64,000 nt of DNA from Augochlora pura (Eukaryota > Arthropoda > Insecta > Hymenoptera > Halictidae). A program made the position numbers and the translations under genes. Where the stretch lies: the NCBI RefSeq assembly GCF_028453695.1, contig NC_135778.1, positions 14,072,244-14,136,243 on the forward strand, read 5' to 3'. Within the stretch, counting starts at the first letter, position 1. Each line of letters opens with the position of its first letter. Below, piece by piece: positions 24,154-34,445 of the stretch. The notes below the pieces were generated by a model. It was not told the DNA's origin, did not search any database, and was given only the letters and a program-made list of their open reading frames with translations.

Positions 24154-26715
24154 TTATGATATGATACATTTCCATGAGCTTTGTTCTTGATTGTCGCCTA
24201 AGAAATGATTATACTTAGACAGTATTGTAACAAATTTTCACTCTATAATACTTGTTTCAATTACTTACCATTAATATTTGTATCCCTTGCATTATATTCT
24301 TTCATTAATGATTCATATTCTTCATCGTCCACTGTAATTTCAAATAGTTGTTACCAATTCAGTGTATACAATCTTATAAACATATAGAAACATTGTTTTT
24401 AACAATCTAAGAAATATAAACATACAAATTATGTCAGCTATTATCAGTGGATTAGACACTATATATAGTCTAATTCGCTCTATAATATGTCGCAAACATC
24501 TTGTTATGTTCTGCATTTCGATTATTCCAATTTTTGATAATAAATTGTATTCAGGATCCCAAAAGTATTCTATTGTATGTTCTTCAAAACAACGATGCAT
24601 TTCCTTCAGCATCTAAAAATATAATTGACATTGAATGATTTATTTCAAATTGTGCTATTTGACATTACTTTACCACATAGAAAATCCATGTTGAAGATTT
24701 TCTATCCAATATGTCTTTGATATCTATTAATTTATTTAAAAATATTGTTTCTATAAAGTAGCTTGCTATGTTATACCACCCCCATGTTTCTTTCAATTTC
24801 TGTAAATGTGATGATGATATAAAAATGTTTAGTACATTAACATTTAACAATAAATTTTCTATAGACCTTTAGCAAACGTATAATTTGTTTTATACGACCA
24901 TGTTGAGAAAGAATTTTATTTTCTTGGTAAACGAAAGATTGTCTCCATGGTGGAGATTCATCTAAAAATTCAGTATATGAATTTTTGGGGGGCACTGCTA
25001 CTGCAAACCATGTTCCTTTGGTTCCGCGCCAATTATACTGAAGTAAAAGTCAATTTGGAGATATGTAGTACTGCATAGGGAAATATTTATATAGAAATAG
25101 ATTTGAAAATAAGGTACATATAATAACCTTTGAGTTTATAGTACAAAGTATATCTGTGTCGAAAGTTAATACTGGAACTATATCAACTGAAAATTCTTTT
25201 TCACAATTGTAATTTTTAAGTAGTAATGTAAATGCTGGACCACTACTGCTTATTTTAATTAATTTGAAGGACTTATAACATATTGGTAATTGTTTGTTAA
25301 GGTCGCTTAAAGTTTTTTGAATCCAAGAAAGAAATCGACATGGGTGAAGATAATTATTATGCATAAGTTTTCTTAATTGTCTAAAAGGTGCAAAATTTTT
25401 AATTAGTTTATTGTTCTTATTTATTATCTGATACGTAATTGTGTATTTTCTGACCTTTTTTCTTTGTTCGTCAAAGCATACTTCTGGGAATGTGGAATGT
25501 CCCAAAAATCATGTATTCGAATTCCAACAAATGCCGGTTTAGCCTTAATAAGCTGTGAAAATGCGCAGATCTCATAGGTGTTTGTAACGCAATATATATT
25601 ACATAAAATACTTATTACAATAATAAATTGTGTCAATGTTATTTTACCTGGATATTATTGGGGTGGATAATACATTTACGTAAGTTTAACACAATATTTA
25701 TATCAAACTCGTTTGGTTTACTTATTTTTGTACCCTTGTAAAAGCTACCACAAAAAACAATTTGTTCGTATGCTTTCGCAAATAAAGTATCATTCCTTTT
25801 CATTCTCTCCACTAAATCATTGAGTACCTGTTTTATCAGAATAGAATGGACAGTTAATTTTAGTTTTCTGGCTATGGAAAAGAATTCGCGTTGTTTAACT
25901 ATTTCTTTCCCTTTCCCTTACATATACGCGCTAGTCATCCCGCAAACTAAAAAGCTTATTTTTACCTTGCAATTCCTTAACAATTCTGTTTTGTCTTATA
26001 TACCATTTGTCTTATACCTTGTATATGTATATACATATGTACTGACATACTTATCTAATTCTCTACATTCTCTAATCATGTGCTCTAAGTTTACAAATGT
26101 ATATTCCCGCTTTATTTCTCGTATTAGATTTTTCGTTTAGTTGATTTGTCTTTAAGTACCTCTCAAAATTAATACTATCGAAGTGAAATTTAGCACGATT
26201 CAAATACTTGCATAGTAATAACCAATAGTAATAATTATTCCGGGCAATTAGATAAATTAAGAAGATAACACTATAGATAATAATTTTAAATTCCAGTCAG
26301 TTTGAGGCGCGCTTTTTTTGAAATCGTACTATTGTATACAGGGTGTATCAAAATGATTGTAACTCCGGGGAATGAGGGGTTCCTGAAGCCATTCCGAGTA
26401 ACCTTTTCCTTTGCGGAAAATACAATCCGCGGCTTTGTTAACGAACTATTAATGAAAAAAACAGTAGCAAATGAGAGGCAAGCGCGCGAGAATTCAATCT
26501 GCTGCTGGGCGAGCGCGAGCCAGCGGACTGAAACCTACCTCACACCGGGCGTAGGCTTTGAGCCGCATTCGAAGTAACAAATCTTATTGAAATACCTCTT
26601 TCAAAATAATATTGGTTTCTTTTACTTCTTCTTCTGGAAGTGTTATGAACATTTTCTCTATCAATTGTATCACCGTATCATCACTCAGATATTTTTCCAA
26701 GTTGTGGTCATCCAT
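24154..26715 (-). CDS. cGAS-like receptor (cGLR), Mab-21-type nucleotidyltransferase
   Basis: Innate immune sensor family that on nucleic-acid binding makes a cyclic dinucleotide for STING. Nine minus-strand exons: 26715-26596, 25827-25648, 25552-25455, 25380-25128, 25037-24867, 24799-24674, 24612-24426, 24331-24269, 24197-24154, phase-consistent, 413 residues. Motifs: GS at 67-68 (CGSFYKGTK); first acidic pair Glu80/Asp82 (NEFDINIVLNL); third acid Asp199 (EFSVDIVPVL); then SSSGPAF before it, YNWRGTKGTWFAVAVP, PPWRQSFVYQENKIL, GWYNIASYFIETIFL and the late EYFWDPEYNLL. All are family landmarks. I see no cGAS-type zinc-ribbon, as expected for insect cGLRs. The protein ends Ser-Trp-Lys-Cys-Ile-Ile-Ser, a possible CaaX box. 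Intron 1 contains a repeat (26336-26485). Ligand and product cannot be inferred. Confidence 0.93.
26336..26485 (+). repeat. Interspersed repeat with CAGGGTGTAT end, copy 2
   Basis: Starts TATACAGGGTGTATCAAAATG and runs through AATGAGGGGTTCCTGAAG and GGAAAATACAATCCGCGGC. It is the + strand counterpart of 21616-21759. It sits in intron 1 of the cGLR gene, antisense to it. A GC-rich tail to about 26570 may belong to the same element. Confidence 0.65.
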
Positions 26716-27690
26716 CTATATAATCATAATTTTTGTATCTTTAATATATAAGTTTAGCCATTATTTGTAAGAGGATTTGCGTCGCTAGTTTTCACGAACT
26801 CGAATGTTATACAAGTTAAGGTTATAGTACTAACATCCAGTACAAGTCAGGATATTTTTGATCAGGATCACGAATAAAATCGTACTATAATTATTTGTGA
26901 TTAAAACATACCGCTGCCAGAAGAACAGTGCACTCTCATCAGGCGCAAATTTAAGACTGAGTATAGGAGAGTTGGGAGTGTGGAGATTATAGTGATTGTA
27001 TATAAGCACTTCAGAATCAGTGGATACTTAGAAGAGTGGCTTACATATAGTGTGTTCAGTTAAGCAAGGAACTAAAATGGACGCCTCTCTTTCTTCAACA
27101 AACATAGGTTCATTGAAATGTATCTTTCGAAAACTCATACTTCCAATTTCTAATCTACCAAACTCATGCTGTCAATTAGGACGGAGTTAGTTTCGTTCTA
27201 AAAGACGCTCGAACATTTTCGCGAGTACGTGCACGTCAACGATGTCCACATACTGACTGGACCTATTTTTTAGAATACTAAAATGTGGTGTATCAGTGAT
27301 AAATAAATTTAATTGAATTCCATATTTTATTTGTAAATATTTTTCTTCGCATTCGTGCTAGGAATATATCGAAACGCAGAGTTTCTGGAATGTAACACGC
27401 AAGAAATATACATTTATTATGGACAACTATTGAAAAAGCTGACTGTGAAGTAACATAAATGAAACATGATCGGCATAACTCTTGCATCTGCTCAGATTCC
27501 ATATTTAACAAAATAAAACATTAATTATTTGTCTACAATATCAATATTTTCAACAACTTTATGAACGATAATTACTATGGAGTATGTTCTACGCTACAAC
27601 ACTGTACGTTCGTTCGTACTCATAAATAGTGGATATGCCTTTAGTATATGTATATTGTTTGTAAAAGTAAATAAATATTGAAATGAAAAT
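26716..27690. other. Intergenic region upstream of cGLR
   Basis: Contains the probable cGLR promoter (26716 onward, minus strand) and the 3' flank of the next minus-strand gene. No coding exon or obvious structured element was seen. Confidence 0.45.
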
Positions 27691-30600
27691 TTACTTCGAC
27701 GATTCGGTTAAGTCTAAAATTTTCGCACAGAGCAGTCGCAGTCTTCGTAGCGTATTGTTACCGATATCACCGGTTTTTTTTAAAATGTCATTCAATTCGT
27801 CGCATATCTTGTTCGCTTGTTCGTCCAGGACACCCGATGTTGGACACGATATGAATTGATCTTCGGAACCGTTACTCGATACGGATTCCATTCGTGCAAG
27901 TTTCTCGTCCCTTTGCGACTCATCGTACCGGTAGCAAGTGTGACAAGCGTTTTCAGAATGTTTAGCCATGTGTTGCAAATAGAGTTGCACGTCCGGAAAG
28001 TCGACCAGTTCGTAATAAGGCGTGCTAGACAGATAAGCTGGAAGAGACTCGCTCAGCGATGTTTTCCTAGTAACAAATGTCGCCATTTTGGTAACTAGGT
28101 CCTCGTTCGGGCACACGTGAGCCACGTAATCGAAAGACTCCAAAGCTTCTTGTCGTACCCACGGATTATTGTCTTCCAAAAGACGACAATTCAGTTCTGC
28201 CAATGCGTTCGCGGTTTTAGAACCGCAATTGCCGAATTTGTTGACGTTGTCCTTCAAATAATGTGACGCAGTTGCCCTCACATGTGGCGGTAAACATAAA
28301 AGCGACGTTAACATTGCTTCCAGAAGCTGAAATTAATGGACATTGTACGATCAGATTTTGATTTCAACGGATTGTGACTAGTTTTAGCCTAGGATTTTAA
28401 ATTTGAAGGACTAATATTTGATATGGGAATTATGAACAATTAACATTACACGCTCACGAGGTGACCGAATTTTAGTATTATAGTGTTCTGTCGATAATTG
28501 TCCCAACTTCGAGTCTGTCGAGTCACAGTTATCCTGAAGGTACTACATTTTTTATTGTCTTCCGAACGATTAAAAATGAAGAGATTAAAAAATGGAAGAC
28601 GTTACAATGTTTTACTTCGTTTGTATTAATGCGTGTCTCATCGATGCTCGGTTAACGAGTGTATTTAACGTTTCACTGGTTCCAGGAAGAAAACCGCCAG
28701 GGGATAGAATTTTGGCAGCTTTGCATAGGTCTTTTTAATAGTTATCGAGAGAATATTAACCCCTTGCCGTATTTTGACGAATCTGGCTCGTCATAGAGAT
28801 TTCTATTAATATCGTGTTACGTATAAATGTTATTCCGCTCTTTTACGCTGGAATAAAATTCTGTCCTCTTATCATCAGTTTTTAACCATTTAAGTAAACG
28901 TAGCCAAACGGAATACAATATTTTTCCTTTTCCTTCTCAGAAATTGTTACAATAGAAAATGTACTCATGTTTGTGATTATGGAGAAAATTGTACGACAAG
29001 GGGTTAAAACCAGTGACGCATACGCAGGAGTCCCGCATAGCTGTATGGCGCATAAAGCTTCTGTTCGGTCGTAGTTCAGAATTAAAATGTTCACGCGGTA
29101 GAAGGTGTCACAATGCTATGCGGGACGTACTGCGCATACCTACTCCTTGCGTAGCTTATTTTGCTTCGAACAATGACTGTAAATAGAAATGCTTTCTCAT
29201 TGACGACTCATTTTTGCTACGATTATATTTTTAATTAACATTTTACTTGTAATTTAGTGAAAATCGAATGATTTTTCGGGAACAAGATTCAATGATAAAT
29301 GTTCTGACAAATAAAATAGATCGTGGCAGATAAGATGATAGAAATCTGTTTAAATCGGACGTATCGAATGTTTAACATAATATTTACTTAGACAATGGGT
29401 TATGTAATGAATTTAAAAAATGAGAAGTAGCTCACCGTGTAGAATGTGTCATCTTGAATATTTTCCGGTTGCGTGGCCTCGAACAGTTTCCGCGTGAATT
29501 CCGACACTATATCCACTTGTCTGTCCTCGAAAATCTCGATTGTACTCGAAATGCAGTTCCACATTTGCGAAACTGTGTCCACGATGTTCTTCTCTTCGTT
29601 ATAATTAAGTTTCCCGATTAAAAGTAGCAGCGTCGTCTTGCGTACAGAAAAGAAAAAGAATGGTAGTGACCGTGTGGCAAACTTGGAAAGAGAAAAAATA
29701 TCATCGGCGAGGTTTTGATCGACGCGGCTTAGAACTCACAATACGATTCCAATTTTGCACCGTGGGTTGTTGTTGCAGTTCTAAAAATCTTCCGGGAATT
29801 TCGTTGACCGCGCAGGCCAAACGTTTTTGCAGAAACGATTTCGTTTTTGTCGGCAGAAAGCTCGTAACTGCATACCAGGATGGATTCTCGAAATCGTCGA
29901 AGTCGGTTATAATCGAATGCCTCGTTTCATCCGAAAGCAAACTGTACAATCTTCCGATCAAGTTCTCTAGAATGACAACTTCGAAGTTGTTGCCTCGTTC
30001 CAGCAACGACGCGTAGACCCTCAATAAATATTTCACGTGATCAGCGCATAGTTCAGAAGAACCAATTCTGTAAATAATATATTACTGGTTGCAAAGGAAT
30101 CGTAGATAGTTGATGGTTCTGTGAAGACCAGAATGAAAGATGAACTCTGTCTTCCCTATCAAAGGATATAATAAAGCCATGGTTTCAACTGGTTCCTGTA
30201 TCCTCTACGTTTAAATACTTGTGACTAAACTGTGGACTTTTATGCAAACTCCCACTTTTATAGATCATTTTATAAAGATAAGAAAAAGGCAAACATTTAT
30301 TTCGTACAGAAAATAGTTTGTTGCAGTATAAATATAAGATAAATAAGTTATTAATTTCTGTCAATGACTGCGATTTTATTTAAAAAATTCATGGATACCA
30401 CAAACGCAAAAAGCTCCGCATTCTACTAATTACTATACGGATGTATCATAATTACAAGATTTACTCGGAAGAATTTGCTTCACTCAAACGTATGAACGCG
30501 CATTTCTTTGGAATAGCTCTGTACTATAATACGGTTCATTTATCGAAAGAGATAATAAATTATGATAGCGATGAGTAGTCAATAAAGAGACTGTTCGATA

Positions 30601-33600
30601 GAATATACAAACCGTCCTATGAAGCACCAAATGTCCGAGCTGAGAAGAGCGCTCCAAAGTCGATCGCTCAACAAATGTTTCAATAAAATTAGCTCGATAG
30701 CACAGAATCCATCTGGAGGGACCTGACTGATCAAACCACAAATTAGGACGTGCGTGGTTTCATACAGTGTGGCCAATCTTGGTCGCTCCCCAGCGTCGTG
30801 GCCACCTGGCAACTTTATGTCTCCCGCGCAAATATCTTCCTGTACTTTTAAAGCATTTAATAAAACAATAATCTTCGTTGTACGTATGTACCTTGTGTAT
30901 TAAAACATTGTAGAAGAAATTAAAGAGTAATTCTAAAAATCGACAGTATCGCTATCGATATTGATTAGAATAATGAAAATTTATTTATCACGTTTTACTT
31001 CTAGTTAATAATTACTGGACTACAGATTTTATGTAAAATAATAATTTTCTGTGTAAATGTATCTATCGACCACTTTACAGTATACAAGTAAAAATTTTTA
31101 AATTAAATTTAATAAACAATTTTTAATAGTTGCAAATTCATTGTCTCGTATTGATAAGTACTCATATACATATATTTATTTTATCATAAATGTATAAAAT
31201 CCGCAGTCTACTAATTGCTCGCTAACAATTACTATAAATACTTACTGTCCGAAATGCTTGTTAACGCGACATCGACGATCGACTCTGCGCCCAGCGTCCA
31301 ATCACAGTGCTGTTCGTAAGGCATGTTTACTAATTTCCTCATAACACTAATAATTAACAAATGGTAACCGAGTTTGTCGAAATTCGTTCGATGCTTGTAC
31401 TCGAAGAAGATCTAAAAGTTCTGAGAATTATCATTTGATCTTAAACAACGAGAATCGTATTCTCATCTTTCAAAGGCGACATCAAATACGTTGTTACAGT
31501 AGTACCTGCTTGAAGTCGGCGTGTTTGAAAGTGGTATTCAAGAACGGCTCTGTGCCCCTTGAAATGTGAGCGTTTATTAATTCGATCAATTTAGCAGAAA
31601 TCTGGCATCTTCTCAGACAGGCAGGATTACATCTAACGAGGAAGAATAGCAGACGAACTATAAGCTAATAGAGGAGACAGTGAACAATTATTTGTCTCAG
31701 TTAAATACCTATGCATTTGTATAATAAGCTCGACCACGCACAGAAGGGTTTCGCTGCTTATATTGGAATAATAGGCTGCGAGCAATCTGTCCAAAATTTT
31801 TAATGAATGACCAGCTACCTTTATTTTCCTTTCGTCTGCAGTGTCGAGAGACTTCTGAATCGATAAACATGGATTATCAGAGAAAGATATTGTTAATATT
31901 TTTGGTATTACATTGTTTAATATCTTGTTAAAAAGTAGGACTAAATTTTGCGAAATACGAATGAACGTTAACAAAATAGATGTAGTATTAAATTAAATTG
32001 TAGTTAGGTTCGATTGGAACGCTCGAACAAATAATATAGTATAGCAAATGGAATCGAGGCAGAAAATATGGAAGAAAAATATATGCACTATTGTAATAAA
32101 GATACTACTGTAATGAAGACTTTTCTCTTTATTAGAAGTGTTTCTGTATTTTAAATAGTTCTTAACCACTTAGCTGCGTCGATATATTTAGAAGATGTTA
32201 TCCTAAAACGTGTGAAATTTATGACTATGTTACCATAAGCATTTTTACATAAATCATAGAAGAAATATTTTTATTATAAGATGTAAAATGATCATTTCCT
32301 TATGACGTGTATACACGTCGTGCGCAGCTAACAGGTTAATTTTGTGCTTCGCGATCATTTACCAGTTACAACGTACCTGAAGCAAGAAAAGCATTGACGT
32401 CACGTCTTTCGCTAACTGTTCGAGATGCAACGTGATGTTTGTTGGATTCGTTCGTTTGATGACATGCTGGTGAGTAACTGCTAGCTTACCGAACATTTTC
32501 GACGTTTCCACGAACGTCTTCAGATCCAATGCATGCGCGATGCTGACCAGAGACCCAATTCTATCAACCACTGTATTGTGTACAGGAAGGGTAAAAATGC
32601 GGTATAAAAATATTTCAGGAAATATAAACTCAAATAAATAATAGCTGTTAACACGTTCGCTAGCAGCCAAAATGAAATGCATGCAAATAATTACTTAATG
32701 AACGCCATGGTGAAAGTACGTCGATTATGTCAGATTTCGCGTCGAAATCATTCGAACGTATCATATAAAGAAGTTATCTGTGTACTTTCTTAGAACAATC
32801 GTTCAACAATTTCATAAATATCGGAATACATTCGTATCGCGCGCACGAAAATAATAATACGCGATAAGGATAAAAATGGCTCGGGTTAAAGAATCGTTAA
32901 GATGTAATAGGATCGCTCACCTTTCACTAGCAGCTCCGTTTCCGATTCCGTATCCGTGCCGAAAACGATTACACCTTCCAAAGTGGCCAGGAATAGGTTC
33001 AAGATCGTTTTCGCCTTACGAAAGAGATTCGTTAATTTTTCCGATACGCCCTCGAACAAAGTTCCGTACAATTTCGTGCTGCAAAGAAAATTCCCGTTTT
33101 CTGTCACGTAGGAACGTATCGATTCACTTGAGTCAAATTAAGAATCTCTCTAGGTGACTCACAGCAGTTTTACAAACGGCGTATCGAATCGTGTCGATGA
33201 AGTATATAAAGTGTGAAATATACCGATGAAGGTTCAATACACCCAAGAATATGAATACGTATCGTAACATGTTTCTTAAGCTTCGTCGGTAAGTATACAA
33301 TGTATACAAAAATGTATTATAGCAATATAATAAAGAATAATATAAGTAATATAAAAGAAAAAGAGTTAAATAATTAATATAATAAAATAAAAATATAATA
33401 AATATAATAGAATAAAAATATATATAACATGTATACGCTAAGAACGTCAATTTTCTACGTGAAAAGTTAATGTTGCACTAAAGTTGATAATTAAAGACGG
33501 CTCTAATTGGATCGAGAAAATGATTTTTGTTTAAACGAATTATTTCCATCGCGTTCGTATTTCAGATTAAAAATTACGTGGTTTGATTCTGACAGAACAC

Positions 33601-34445
33601 AGTGTATACTGTAATCTACTTGTAACGCACATGAGAAAAATACTGTTGTTACAATAATTAAGTGTTTGTGTATATGTAATTATCACCTCGCACGACAGTG
33701 TTCGAAGACCAGCTTAATTACATCAGATGCGTCCTCCAATAAAAATTTCAAATTGATCGCAGGCATTTTCTGTAGTTTCGAAGCTCGTTCAATGGACTTT
33801 TCCCACACAATTAACAAGTCATGAGAATTGGATAAATGTCGCTTTGCATTGTCCAAAACATCTCCGTCGGAGTTTATCAATTCACCAATTCGGTCGAGCT
33901 CCTTGGAGAAAAGGAAATGGATATAACTTTACATTATTATAATATATATGCTCACGTCATTAAATATATTATTATATTATATTGTAGCAACAATTATAAT
34001 ACTCAACAAAATTAAAGCGATAGAGAGACGAAACACAATAATCAGAAGTCGCATTATAAAGTAGTTAAAATAAAGAAATGAACATTTAATTGAAAACTAC
34101 CTGAGACAATAGACGGTGCGCAAAAGGAAGCATTTCTTGGAACATTTTTTCTTCCAATGAATTGTCTGGACAAGAGGACAGGCATTCTTGCAGTGTCCGA
34201 TGCAGAAGTTCTGCATCGAATATCTGGCTAAATTTTTCCAACGCATCGTAATCATTATTTCGTTAAGAAAACGTCATACAACTGGAGTGATATTGATAAA
34301 ACTTGTTACATTCCGACGGTACATCGGAAGAATTGATTAAAAAGGATATTTTTATCTTCGACGAGTAATCTGCGGCTTCATCAACTGTTTCGTTGTCGGA
34401 AAACGAGTCTTCGAGCAAAGAAGCGAACGAACTTTCGCTGTCCAT
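27691..34445 (-). CDS. Large helical-repeat protein, possibly FIRRM/C1orf112-like
   Basis: Minus-strand exons that join in phase: about 34257-34101, 33901-33687, 33078-32921, 32570-32377, 31854-31709, 31632-31506, 31411-31246, 30844-30613, 30067-29740, 29636-29436, 28326-27691; stop at 27691-27693. The last ten give 800 residues, so the whole protein is near 900. The sequence is alpha-helical throughout, HEAT/ARM-like, without membrane segments. Exon content such as DLKTFVETSKMFGKLAV and the overall length suggest FIRRM (C1orf112, partner of FIGNL1 in recombination), but this is a resemblance, not a firm match. A 60-codon frame starting MDSESSFASLLEDSF at 34445 is the likely N-terminus, yet I could not splice it cleanly to the exon ending at 34101. 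Confidence 0.6.
28756..29007. mobile_element. TTAA-flanked MITE, best-preserved copy
   Basis: The 252-bp element in the intron 28327-29435 is bounded by TTAA on both sides. The left end is TTAACCCCTTGCCGTA and the right end is TACGACAAGGGGTTAA, near-perfect inverted repeats of 16 bases. No transposase frame. TTAA target and C-rich termini fit a piggyBac-type non-autonomous element. Relatives at 41683-41926, 37734, 1096-1322 and 6105-6342. Confidence 0.8.
32162..32339. mobile_element. TTAA-flanked MITE, second family
   Basis: The 178-bp element in the intron 31855-32376 has inverted ends TTAACCACTTAGCTGCG and CGCAGCTAACAGGTTAA. Near its right end lies a 16-bp perfect palindrome (GACGTGTATACACGTC). 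Its inside does not resemble the TTAACCCCTTG family, but the target and end structure do. Confidence 0.7.

Noticed and set aside
26302..26577. 91-codon + strand frame
   Set aside because: Mostly repeat sequence in cGLR intron 1, antisense to the gene.
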